A stretch of 64,000 nt of DNA, taken from Thuidium tamariscinum (Eukaryota; Streptophyta; Bryopsida; Hypnales; Thuidiaceae). This document shows, piece by piece, positions 23,436 to 35,091 of this stretch (within the stretch, counting starts at the first letter, position 1; every line of letters begins with the position of its first letter). The position numbers and the translations under genes were made by a program. Location: positions 5,409,501 to 5,473,500 of the forward strand of contig OX344749.2 in the NCBI GenBank assembly GCA_947034885.2. Direction: 5' to 3'. Below the pieces are notes generated by a model, which was not told where the DNA came from, searched no databases, and was given only the letters and a program-made list of their open reading frames with translations.

Positions 23436-24059
23436 CTGGGCAAAAATTGACAGGAAACAGTAAGTGTGGATATTTCTAGCCACCGACAGTATTATGCATG
23501 TTCAGTCCGCTATTCAAACGCAATTGGGTGATCGAGATTCTCCACTCAGTAGGATCGAATCTTCAATCGTAACGGTAATCGATTTGAAACAGATCCGGTT
23601 TGGAAATTGGAGTAGAGGTACGGTTGGATAAGTGATGACCTTGAGCCAGGATTTCCTCCTAATAAATGTGCATATCTGAAGATGTAGACAGAGACTAGTT
23701 CCCTGTGATCGACAGACGCCAGCTATGAATGTGCTTAACTTAAGAGGTCACCAAGATTCAAAGGAGCTAGTTCTCTGCTTCGTCGTCTCGACGGAAAGAG
23801 CGTCGAGCTAGAATGGCGCGCGACTGCAACAAGCAAATCGATCAACAAAGCGCCGACTGAGCTTAATTGTCGAATCGAACTGGGAAACGAGACAGTGCTT
23901 CGATCAAGGGTCCTTTGTGTCCAAAGGGGACCTGGGACGATTCTCGGTACGATTTCCCGGGAAGGAAAGCTAATCCAGTACTAAACGTGGTCCTCTTCCG
24001 CATGAGTTATTTGCTCCACCGACGGAGGGCAAGTGCCGAGATGAATATTAGTAAGGTAG

Positions 24060-24477
24060 AATCGGTACCCATTTGGCACACACCGCACTATGACATAGTT
24101 TTTGAATTCCATACCTATTTGCAAACTAAAGTTCCTCATAATTTTTGACTCCTTAATTCAAATGAAATGATTAAAAGCTTCTTATGTTTGTAAAACCTAA
24201 AGAATCAATTTGAAATTTCACTAAGTTTGAAAAAAAAGTTTTTTTAAAGAAGGTTTTTCAACTGCTCGGGCTGCCCCAAGTTCAAACAAAACAACATATT
24301 ATGTCATAACTTCTTAACCGTGTAATTAAAAGTTATGAAAATTGTTGGGCCTTGAAGCTACTCCTTGGACACATGTTGTGTCAAAAAAATTTTAAAATAA
24401 AATAAAAACTCCATTCGTACTGAGCTGTCCGAAATCACTACGTTGCCAAAAAATGCAGCTCATGGCTTTGGGGTTTA
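24060..24477 (-). repeat. Interspersed repeat K, copy 3 (truncated)
   Basis: Inverted relative to 4963-5300; shares ACATGTGTCC..AGTAGCTTCAAGGC, the GGGCAGCC phrase, and GAGTCAAAA.TAATGAGGAA. It stops where the duplicated segment ends (24046). Confidence 0.6.
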
Positions 24478-25874
24478 AAATGGCTCACCACATTGAAGTG
24501 AGCAATTGGAGTATTATTAATTAGTTACAAGGCGGGTGAACTCGTTCAAGGTGAACTGATCTATACACTTGCTCAGTTGTTCAATACGACATTGAAATTG
24601 TTTATTTTCCACACATGATTGAATTTACAAACTTTAAATTCATATTTGCAATTGGAGGCTCCAAATAAACTAGGAGGGATGCACTAGGTTAGTAAATCAA
24701 GCACAAAATAGGGGGCTTTTGGTAGTCCTTTCACTCCTAAAATTACATGTCTTCCACATTTCACAAAAATTTCGGATTTTCTTGTGGAGAAATGTTTTTC
24801 TTGAAATTTTTTGAAGTTAAAGTGAAGAAAAATCACATCAAATCAAAAATCATTTCTCCAAATCTAAAATTTTCACCATAGGTGTACATTACACTCACAA
24901 ATACTATGGTGTAAACTCAATTTCCTTGTCTTTCCATAATTTGAATACAATCAACATTGAAAATACATCCCAAGTTCAAAATGCTATTAAATATTCAATA
25001 TTACAATTTTTTTTAAATTATAATTACAATGGAAACTAGAGTAGGTAACCTTGTTTTTGTTAGTTGAGAAGAAAATTCGAAAAATGTCATTTAAAAAAAA
25101 ATTCAAATTTAAAGAAATGAGCAATAACTTTCCAAAATACACTAATTAAAACAACAAATTTTGGGATCCATTTTTCTTAAACTTCTCACACATAAAGACA
25201 AGCACTTGTACAATACAAAATCAATTAGATACTCTTCATAATTCTTCTTGAAAGGTCAACAAGGAAAAAATTAATGAAAAAACGCTTCCTATATCTCAAG
25301 AGTAAACTTTTGGTTGACTACAAGCCACATGTTGGTACTCTTGACATTTTTGGATTAAAATTAGAGAGTCTTTGAAAATTTAGAAATAAAGAAATACAAG
25401 ACAAGAAATAAAGTGGTTAACATGGAGAGTACCAAAGGTTCTTGTAGTTCTAAAAGGGTTGAAACTTCTAAATAAATCTAAAAATATTGAATATTGCATA
25501 TTGAATATTAAATGTTTTTAAAGTAGCTATACAATGTAGGGCAAAGCATTAATTTGCATAGGATGCACTCTCATACAATCAAAGTAGTCACCAAAACACT
25601 TCAACTATTCAATCAATTATTAATTTTTTGTTTTGATAATGAACAAACAAGTCATTCATCAATCAAATTTTGTACCTTAGCATACTTTGATCCCTATAGG
25701 TTTTCTACTATACTTTTACAAAAAAAATTCTAATAGTAGAAAAATAATAACCTTGCAACACAAGTAACTTGTGTGATATTTTCTTTCACCAAATGTATTG
25801 TCACAAAAGTGTAAGTTCAATAGAAAATGCCCAAATTATAAAGTACTTTTTCCAATATATACTTTAAGTCCTAA
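24478..25874. other. AT-rich DNA without recognisable genes
   Basis: No supported coding region or structured repeat seen. Confidence 0.45.
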
Positions 25875-26115
25875 TTAAGATCTTCCTTTTAATGCCCATA
25901 AATGTTCCACAAGGTCATTTATAAGTGCATTGTGTTGATATGTATCATGAATTACTTTAGATGTACACAAAAAATCTTCAAATATTAACGGTGGCATGTC
26001 CATAGTTGTGTTAATAGGCTCCAAATCTTTGTCCCATTCATCTTCAATTATCATATTATATATGATGACACATGCCACTAAAATACCATTTATCGTATAG
26101 TGGGCGGTTCTAATT
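25875..26115 (-). pseudogene. PIF/Harbinger (HARBI1-like) transposase, C-terminal remnant
   Basis: The frame reads ILVACVIIYNMIIEDEWDKD, then FEDFL, and ends in LINDLVEHLWALKG. This matches the C-terminal end of HARBI1/ALP1-like DDE nucleases, where (A)CVIMHNMIVEDE and DLxEHLW are conserved. The catalytic DDE region upstream is not recognisable. His in the MHNM motif is Tyr here. Transposase debris. Confidence 0.7.
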
Positions 26116-27142
26116 TCATCCTTGAACTAGGACCTAACATATAGGTTCTGATGGCAATTTTAAGTGATGAATTTTAAGGTGATTAAAGTAAGCGCCTTCC
26201 AAGCAATGAACATTCAAATGATATAATTTGTTCCTATAAATGTCTAAAAAATAACTAAAAACTATAAAAGTTAATTTGGTTTATGAGTTATTGGTTGGTT
26301 AATCAAATATCAAAGTTTATGGACTCCAATTGAAGTTTTATCCAATCTTATCTCTAGATCTCATTTTGAGGTTTCTAAAATGATAAAGCAAGGTAATTTT
26401 GGAAATTCCCTTCAAAAGTTATGAAAGAATTGAATGAAAAATAGACCCTAATAAGTCTTTAAAATTTTATTTGTCAGTTAAAATAGCAATTAGGTTGATT
26501 TTGTCCCAAATTTTATCCCTGGCTTTTTATTGAGCTATAGTTTTAGGTTGAATTTTATTGTTAATTTTGAGCTAATTTTGGAAAAGTTCATCTAGTTGAG
26601 TTCTAAACTTCATTCACCAATATCTCACTCAAAAATGAATGATTTTTAAAATGAAAAAGGTTTTTAGAATCCTATTTAGATTTTCTAAAAGATTTTCAAT
26701 TGGAATATTCTCTAGGTCTTTCTTCCAAAAAATTTAGTTCAAAGGTTGTTTAATCTAATCTAACTATAGTTTCTATTTTAATTGATTGATTTTAGGGTTT
26801 AAAGAAATCTAAGACAACTAATAATTCTAAATCTAAGTTCTAATTTAATTCTAATGATTTGAGGAATACAAATTTTAATTGTAGTTTAGCTAGAATCAAT
26901 TAAATTATGAAAATCAAATGAAATCAAGTGAATTTAACATACCTCTTGATTGTAAATCTCCATCGTACCATCATCAAATATCATCATATGTACGTTTTTC
27001 CTCTAAATCTCTCCATCAAACTCCTTGTCCATTTGGCTAATCTATGGCAAATTTCCAATTTTAATGATTTTTTTGCAAGAATAATTCTTGATCCTATTCT
27101 AATTCCACTAATGCTTATCAAGGTTTTCTTCCTAGATAGCGT
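26116..27142. other. AT-rich DNA without recognisable genes
   Basis: Degenerate repeats with recurring TCTAA/ATTTT phrases; nothing supported. Confidence 0.4.
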
Positions 27143-27146
27143 GACA

Positions 27147-27880
27147 GGGTCGTTGCAAGAAACACCGACCAAAAAGTGTAGCATTTTTTAACGTAGTCTT
27201 TTTTTTTCGGGAGTACTTTAAAATTAGAAAAAAAAGTTTTAAAAAAAGTGAAAAATATGTTTCATGTATAAACCTTTAAGAAGAAGGTACCCTAGAAAGG
27301 AAAGGCATAGGAAAAATCTCTAAGTAGGAAATCCAGAAAAGTGCAAAATCTCATGAAAATTAGTACTTCCACATTTTAATTTGTAAAAAATAGGAAAATC
27401 AATTTTAAGAAAAAATAAAAATTGGCCATTTGAGGAAAGTTGATTTTGATGAGATTTGACCAAAAGAACGATCTTAGAACCATCATCAATGTTCAAAAAT
27501 TGCCTGCCATTGGAAAAATTTTGTACTCATGTGGAGGACATAAAAAAACATATTTTTAGATTTTTATTTGGAATTTATATATTTTACACCTATGCAAATA
27601 GACCATGAAAGTTTCGTCTTCAAATCATTAAATTTAGACACTGCGAACGTAATGATAACCATAAATGTAGTATTGTGACAGCTCAACAAAAATGGTTTTT
27701 TTAAATATATAATTATTTTTTTTAATTTCTTAAAAATAAGGGATCTAATAACCTTCAAGTTAGGTATGTTCAATAAAAATTTCATGTTCACTGGACTTAT
27801 TCTCCAAAAGTTATAGTAAACAACAAAAAAGTGGTTTTCATTGTGACTTGAAATAGGACCGGTGTTTCTTGCAATGACCC
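27147..27880. mobile_element. 4-bp-TSD TIR family, copy B
   Basis: 734 bp from GGGTCGTTGCAAGAAACACCG to the inverted CGGTGTTTCTTGCAATGACCC, flanked by GACA at 27143-27146 and 27881-27884. No transposase is encoded. Its internal sequence is closest to copy E. Confidence 0.8.
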
Positions 27881-27884
27881 GACA

Positions 27885-29142
27885 AACAAACGTCATGTGA
27901 CGTCTAGTAGAGCCCTTGCAACATCCAATAAAGTCAACATCATAAAAATTTAAAATAAATCATTAGAAATTAAAATTTTTGACATATTTAAGTTCAATTT
28001 CAATTAAGTGTCTCAATTTCATGATTACATATCACATTTTTAATTTAGATTCATAGTTATAGTAAGATTTTCATTTTTTTGAGCTGTTGAAAATAGACTT
28101 TTGCGACAAGGTGCGACGCCCTTGTGACAAGTTGTCACCTGCGACACGCAACGTCAAACGTCCTATACGACACCCAAACCCAAAAATATGTCCAACAAGA
28201 CAACCCTCATGCTTATGGAATTTGTACTATTATGTATATTTTTATTAATTCCTAAGTCCTTGGTAATTATTGAAATACCGCAAAATAGCTAATCCACTAA
28301 ACTAATAGAATCTAATAAAGCCTAATGAATTTATTAAATTTTTATTAATTCTAATGAAATTAGTTGTTGCTTTGTCTTTTTTCTTTTGGCTTATTGTGCC
28401 AAATAAGACAAATGACAATTTGAATTTAATTAATCTACAATCTTAAAATATTGAAATCCAATCCAATCCAATCCAATCCAATCTAATTATTTGTTAATTT
28501 TCTTATTAAATCTAAAGAAATTAGTTGTTGTTTTGCCTTTTCTTTTTCGGCTTATTAGGCCTAATAAAAGAAAACCCCAATCAAATCCAAATATCCCTAA
28601 TTCCTTCAAGAATCTAATTAATAACTAACCAACAAAGAATATAGAACAAAAGAATGTCAATGCAATAGTAGGATTTCTTTTATATGTGTTTTGTAATCCC
28701 TAATTCCCCATATACAGAATTCTTCCCATATTCTCTACTTCCCTAAGTCCCCTCTCTCCCTAATTCCTTCTCATTTAGTTTAGAGGTTCTTTTGGAATTA
28801 GAATTGGAATTTGGCACTTTGGCCAAGAGCAAGAAAGCTATGGAGTTTTAGAGTTTAGCAAGAATTGTTTGGAAGGCAAATTTTGAGTCTAAAACCCAAA
28901 ATTGTGGGTGTGGTGAGCAACGGCTAACCTTGGAAATTTTATAAATAAAATCTTGTTTTAGTTTCCTAACATGTGGGTGCATTAATGATGTGGGTTGAGG
29001 CAATTTTACTTACTGAAATTTTGATGTTTTCTTGCTGAACCTCAGTCTAGCTCTTTTCAGTGCTCTAGCTTATGTACTAGCTTGTATACTGGCTCCGTAG
29101 CTCTCCCTCCAGGCTCCCTTCCCACAACCTCGCCACATGTCG
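27885..29142. other. AT-rich DNA with a pentanucleotide microsatellite
   Basis: No gene seen. A run of about five AATCC units lies near 28454-28482. Around 28100-28180 the phrase GCGACA/TGTCAC recurs with both orientations. Confidence 0.45.
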
Positions 29143-31043
29143 TCACCCGATTGGCTGGCCCAGCCAACCTCTTTCCTGCAGCTGTCCACCTAGTTCACTT
29201 TCATCTCTCATAGTTGGCATTGATGTGCTTGCTTTTCTCTTTGCTATAATTGAGCAAGTCTGAACCATTAGTGCAGAGAAGTTAACTATATCGTGGCGAT
29301 AAAAATCACCGTCCAACCTTGGTGGAAGATCTAATTTGCGCTTCGTGGATCCAAAAAGTTCTTCACCTTCCAAATGCGGGACCCACGTAGCGAATAATTG
29401 GGCACTAGGAAGTTTGGCAACAATCTCAACAAACTTAGCTGGATTCTTGCTTCGCCTTGTAGCTTGAAGGCGAAGTTTGTCCAAGTTCAAGCCAATGCTA
29501 GATGCATATCCTTCAACATACGCCCAATAGTTGGTAGATTGTTGAATAGCTCGCATCATGTCATCTATAGTAGCAATATATAAGCATGTACCTCTCTTTC
29601 CAGACATTTGCAACCACTTGTTGTGCATTGTTTCCGCTAGGTTGCAAGAAGGTATTACTGCTAGTTCCTCCAAGCTCAAGTTCTGTAGCACAACAAACGT
29701 TTTACATTCATGCGATAAAGCTTCTTAGGTTCTAGAATGCCTATTTCTGAATTTAAAAACTAAATGACAAGATGCAAGCTAATACATTGCTAGAGTTCAG
29801 TGAAGAAGTCATTAGATTTTAAAGACATGAATTTCTAACTCTTAAAGCATTTTTCCTTGAATACAATTTGAATTGTTAGTCCAACATATAAGAGAATTGA
29901 AGAAGCATATAACTTACCAACTTTAGAAATCCACCCCACTATTGATAGCAAAAGTGCCAAAAGCCAAGCCAATCATCAAAAACTCGGAGAGAATCTTCGG
30001 ATGCAACCCTTGAAGGATGCCACCATCCCTTAATTGCAAGGTATTTTTCTTCAACTTTGGCCATTGTTTTAGCATCTTTGTATTGTTTACAAAGCCTTTT
30101 GTAAGTTTCTTGGAACTGAGGTTGAATGTGTTTTTTTGTGTCTATTTAGAGATGTCGTCCAATGAAGTAAACACGAGTGTTCTCGATCTTGCATAGGCTC
30201 TTATTTGTTGCCACTCCCATATACGACACGAACAACATGCTAGTTGGCCATCGCGTTGTTAGCCATGAAGCCCTTAAAATTTAGAGATGGAATACCATGG
30301 TGTGCCATAACATAATTTAGGGATCTCCACATCTGCTCTTGTGACAATGCATCTTCACCTCATCATGTCCCAAACACAAATAGTAAGAACTCGACAAAAC
30401 TCAGCATCATAGACATGATGTGCAGCCATCATCGTCCATTCCTTCACCCTTTTTACATGGTCGAACATGCACCAAGATGATTGTAAATCTCCACCCAGTT
30501 GCATTCTCTTCACAAGATTGCCCCCACTTGTTGGACCTTCTTTAGACATCTTGAAAAGGTAAACCTTTTCTTTACCTTGGCCTGGAAATACACTATCTTG
30601 GATATAGGATTATGCATTTTCTTTCTTCAATGATATGATGTTATCTATAGGTCCTCCATTGCAGTGTGACAAAAATTGGAGATTGTATTTTAAATATTCG
30701 GTGAACTGAGTATTTGAAACTTTTCCATCACTACTTCTAGTGCTTGACCTTTGAGAGGCTTTGGCTTGCCTTCCAATTCTTCATTCTTAGCTAGCAATAA
30801 CTTATAGCTAAATTAGTGGCAGACGGTGTTTTATAAACTTCCTAACTTATCAAAGATGTTGTCCGCTCAACAGATGTGCGACAAACACCCCTTCCAATAG
30901 GATGTTTGTGATAGCCAACATTGTTATGACTCCATCATACATCTGGACTGCATGACAACTAAGGCTAGGAGGGGAATTAGAGGAGAACAATTACACCTCT
31001 CATGCGGTTGTGGAAGTTAGGGTTTAGAATGATCCTAATTTCC

Positions 31044-31049
31044 TTTAAA
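31044..31049 (+). promoter_or_regulatory. TATA-like box of the gypsy LTR
   Basis: TTTAAA lies 26-31 bp upstream of 31075, the transcript start predicted from self-priming complementarity. Confidence 0.4.
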
Positions 31050-31074
31050 GGCCAGTGAGAGGGTCGTGTCTCTC

Positions 31075-31084
31075 ATCTCGCATT
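31075..31084 (+). other. Predicted self-primer (RNA 5' end) in the gypsy LTR
   Basis: ATCTCGCATT is perfectly complementary to AATGCGAGAT at 31300-31309 just after the LTR. In Tf1/sushi-type elements the first bases of the RNA anneal to the primer-binding site in this way. Confidence 0.5.
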
Positions 31085-31299
31085 CTATTAATATTACGAA
31101 CTGTTGTTGATCCCAGTTTCTCGAGCCACATCGTAAATCCAACCTGTCATCTGATTGATTGAGTGTTATTGCTTAGTGTGAGGGAAGGGAGCCATGGATC
31201 GGGTGACTCCTTGCAGGTTGGATCTTGGAGAAGCAGTGCAGGCAAATTGAACGGTGAAAGCTGGAGCGTCGACACGAACTTCGCCGCAGGTTCTGACAT

Positions 31300-31309
31300 A
31301 ATGCGAGAT
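31300..31309 (+). other. Gypsy primer-binding site, self-priming type
   Basis: It begins 2 nt after the 5' LTR. There is no TGG start, as a tRNA-primed element would have, but 10 nt pair with 31075-31084. Confidence 0.5.
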
Positions 31310-31574
31310 CTTGAATGTCCACGCTCCTGAATCGAGGTTCGAGCGCTGCGATGCATCTCTGTCCCGCAGGTGGTAGGAAGTTGCGTCCGGAGTTTCCAAT
31401 GTCGGGAGCCACCTTGTGTTTGCATGGCTGGTAGGGCCCTGGGTCTGCATGGCGGGGAGGGGCACAGGTGGTTCGGCTCCGCAGGCTCCCCCGTCTGACA
31501 CGCCCGTCTGACGGTGCCGGCGCCGGCAGTCGGGAGAGGAGCGGCGATCCCGCAGGGAAGAGCGGCGGCTGCGG

Positions 31575-32630
31575 ATGGATCCCGCAGGGGCGATCGAGGA
31601 GGGCGGGTCATCGGCGCTGGAGGGAGCGGAGGCTGAAGTCGCTGCCTTCATCCAGCAGCAGGTACAAGCGGTGTTCCAAGCCGCTCTCCCACACCTCATC
31701 CACCAGATCTTCGAGAAGGTTGCGATGCCTCCCTCGCTGGAATCGGTTCCGGCAGCTACAGGAGCTTCAGATCGAGCTCATGAGCAAGGTCAAGAATATG
31801 ATTGCAAAGTGGCAGCACCTGAGAAGTTTTCGAGAAGGAAGGGTGGAGAGATCTACAAATGGCTGGCTCAACTCCGGTTAGTGTTTCGTGGCAAACCCCG
31901 GACTTATCGAACAGATTTTGATAAAATTATTTATGCATTGTCCTATTTAACGGGTGCGGCTCAAAATTGGGCAATGCCAATATTACAAGCCTTAGATGAA
32001 GGACGTCCTCGTGAATTGTTGGTAAATTATGATGGGTTCCGAGATGCAATGATTGTGGTGTATGGGGACATTGATTGTCGTAGCAATGCCGAGGATAAAT
32101 TAGGAAAACTCCGACAGATCGGATCAATGGCGACGTATATTTCTACGTTTAATGAGCATGCAACACAGGTGGATTGGAATGAAGCAAGCTTGATTGCACG
32201 ATTCCGGAGTGGGCTTAAAGATGAGGTCCTTGATTCAATTGCAACTGCGGAAACACAACCACAAAGGCTTCAGGAATGGATGGCGATGTCTTCCCGGATT
32301 GATGAACGTTTATAGGCACGACGCCAAAATCGGCGTGCCACTACTTATAGTCCCATTTCTAAGGATCACGGTGGTCGATCACAACCCAATTCGGGAAGTT
32401 CAGGGCCAACTCCGATGGAGCTGGATTCGATTGGTGAAACAACGGCATTGGCAAGGACCGCAGCTGAGCGGTTGGAATTCCAAAAACAAGGAAGATGTTG
32501 GGGTTGCGGCCAATTGGGCCACGTTCGTGCAAGGTGTCCAGTAAATCCTTCCAAACCTCTATCTCTTGCAGCTCTAGGGAGAGGTGATGAAAGAATTGAA
32601 GAATCGGGAAAAGGGCATGCCCGGGACTGA
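31575..32630 (+). pseudogene. Gypsy gag (capsid and zinc knuckle)
   Basis: ATG at 31575. The capsid region contains FSRRKGGEIYKWLAQLR and the later LIARFRSGLKDEVLDSI typical of retrotransposon gag. The zinc knuckle CWGCGQLGHVRARC (CX2CX4HX4C) lies in the same frame near 32490-32540. TAG at 32313-32315 separates the two and is one C-to-T change from CAG. Confidence 0.85.
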
Positions 32631-32737
32631 GGTCCCCACCTCGGTACCCGGGCACTCCACAGAGTGCAATGACCAATGGTTTGTAGGTTAAGTATGAAGC
32701 ACCGCATTCTTCAGCTCCCTTATATTTACGAGCAACC

Positions 32738-34853
32738 ATGGATCCAGGAGTGCATCTTACATTAGATGCTACCATTAATTCGCTACCGGCTACTACTTTG
32801 GTGGATTCTGGAGCGACGGGAATATTCATGCATCCTTCGTTTGCTCGCAAGTGTCATACAAAGGTTAAATCTAAAGTGGTTCCACGGGAGGTTCGGTTGG
32901 TTGATGGCAGGATCATCAACTCAGGGTTAATCACCCATGAGGCGATAGTTGAATTACAAGTGGGAAACCATCAGGAGAATTTGACAGCGGACATCACCAA
33001 CACTGGTCAATACCCCTGCATCGTGGGGACACCATGGCTGGTGCGGCATGACCCTACGATTCGATGGTCAAAAGGGGAGGTATTATTTGATTCTACATAT
33101 TGCTCTGAAAATTGCTCATAGTTTTCAGGCGACCAACAAGAACAAATTGGCGCGACCCTTGGCCTTCAGCAAGGGCAGTTTGTCACTTCATTACCCAGCC
33201 GAGGCAACTGGGTGGAAGCCGTGATGCCAGCCCTCAGCAGCTAGGGAAAGCATGCTGCTCCAATGGGCTCCAGCGATGTTGTTGTCGCCAGCAAGTCCGT
33301 ACAGATTCCAAGCTATGCCAAATTCCCAGCCAGTTCATTCAAGGCTACCAGTCAATCCACCCAAGGCTCAGGAATCAAAATGCAGGAGAGTCCTCTCAAT
33401 ATTAAAGTGCCCAAACACGCGTTAGTCTCTGCAGCGGCATTTCGGTTATCAACCAAAGGAGCTCAATTATTTACATTGGAAGTATCTGAATTGTGTGGCA
33501 CAAATGAAAATGATGGAGCTACCAAAGACACAATTCCTATGGAATATCAGGGAATGCAAGGAGCCTTCAGCGAGGAAGCATCTAATGAATTGCCTGAATA
33601 TGGAATGTCTGACATGAAGATTGAATTTAAGGAGGGTGAGGAACTACGAAATACAGGATTGAGACCCATGTCTTCGGTGGAGCTCGAAGAACTCCGTCGA
33701 TATTTGGAGGAGAATTTAGGAAAGGGATGGATCAGGCGATCTAAATCCTCGGTTTCTGCCCCTATTGTATTTGCAAAAAAGAAAGATGGCTCGATTCAGG
33801 TGTGCATAGATTACCGAAATCTTAATCGTGTCACCATACGAAATCGATATCCATTACCGTTAATCCCTGAACTCATTGACCAGTTATTGGGGGCCAAAAT
33901 TTTTACAAAATTAGACATTCGACAAGCGTACCACCAAGTGAGGATGGCTGCCGGCCATGAATATAAAACGGCCTTTAAAACACGGTATGGACTTTTTGAG
34001 TATTTGGTGATGCCGTTTGGCTTAACAAACGCCCCGGCTCAATTTCAAGCGTTTATGCAATATATTTTCCATGATTTTCTAGATATCTCGGTTGTCATTT
34101 ATCTTGATGATATACTCATTTTCTCAAAAACCTTAGAGGACCATCAAGCAATAGTGAGAGAAGTTCTCCGATGGTTGCAACAACACGGCCTTTATGCTAA
34201 AGCCTCAAAGTGCCAGTTTCATCGTACTTCCGTGGAGTTCCTAGGAATGATTGTTTCAGGACAGGGATTGGAAATGTGTCCTGACAAAGTTCAAGCAATA
34301 AAAGAATGGCCTCCTCCCAAAACGGTAAAAGATGTACAAGCATTTTTGGGCTTCGCAAATTTTTATCGACGGTTTATTTGGGATTATTCCAAAATAACGG
34401 TACCGCTCACCGCATTGACACGGCATGACCAACAATTTGAATGGACCCCTTTGGCTCAAGATGCATTTGAAGAGCTTCGATCTCGTTTTACTAAGGCTCC
34501 ATTATTATTACACCCCAATTTTGACAAACCTTTTATTGTCGAAACCGATGCATCCGACACCGCCACTAGGGGCATTCTCTCCCAACATGGGGAGGATGGA
34601 CACCTCCACCCCTGCGCTTATCGTAGCTCTAAGATGACAACAGCCGAACAAAATTACGATATCTACGACAAGGAATTACTTAGCATTGTTTTAGCTTTCA
34701 AGGATTGGCGGGTGTACCTCGAGGGATCTCCACACCAGGTTCGAGTAATTTCTGACCATAAAAATCTCGAACAATTTCTTACTACAAAACAACTTAACTG
34801 CCGGCAAGCTCGATGGTCAAAATCACTCTCAGCCTTTGATTTTGTAATTCAAC
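32738..34853 (+). pseudogene. Gypsy pol, 5' part: protease, reverse transcriptase, RNase H
   Basis: Protease active site LVDSGATG near 32800; RT with IYLDDILIFS near 34100; RNase H with ETDASDTATRG near 34540. The frame differs from gag by one register, with a frame change between 32630 and 32738. TAG at 33119-33121 and 33241-33243 interrupt the protease-RT linker. The catalytic residues seen in the RT are intact. The frame stops at 34873 only because the MITE begins at 34854. Confidence 0.9.
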
Positions 34854-35091
34854 CACTAGAAGAAAAACACTGAAATCCCTGTTAATTTCAACGCAGTATG
34901 TCAGGTAGATTGTGTTGAGACTGCGTTGCTGAAAACGCAGGAAAACCCTGAAAACGCTGAAAAAACGCAAAAAAACGCAAAAAAACATGGAAAACGCGTT
35001 TTTGTGTGTTTCTTCTGCGTTTTCAGCAACGCGGCCTCAACATAATCTACCTGATGTGCTGTGCTGAAATTAACAGGGATTTCTTCTAGTG
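34854..35091. mobile_element. CACTA-type MITE inside gypsy pol
   Basis: 238 bp, ends CACTAGAAGAA and complement, then CCCTGTTAATTTC and matching inner arms. Target duplication AAC at 34851-34853 and 35092-35094. Taking out the element and one AAC brings the pol frame back into register, so pol was open at insertion. The middle holds several AACGC(A/T) phrases. Confidence 0.85.

Larger units (their letters stand above)
16567..24046. repeat. Segmental duplication, copy I
   Basis: Aligns in the same orientation with 42365-56112. Left edge: GGCTTTCTTGAT..ATGAAGAA with 42370 onwards. Right edge: TCCACCGACGGAGGGCAAGT, after which the copies diverge at 24046 and 56112. It carries the VWA/Cache gene and about 1.8 kb of its upstream DNA. 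Copy-specific insertions are listed separately. Repeat K copy 3 abuts the right edge here. Confidence 0.85.
30922..31298 (+). repeat. Gypsy 5' LTR
   Basis: TGTTATGACT..GTTCTGACA. Likely U3 to 31074 and R from 31075 (see self-primer). Differs from the 3' LTR only by G/A near 31267 and T/C near 31281, both transitions at CG or CHG sites. Confidence 0.95.

Noticed and set aside
23867-24148. Gene at the right edge of the duplication (and 55852-56313 in copy II)
   Set aside because: The frames do not keep the same reading across the two copies (indels out of register), so coding is unlikely.
31147-31881. Frames on both strands in the gypsy LTR and leader
   Set aside because: They overlap the LTR and gag start and repeat in the 3' LTR; no domain.
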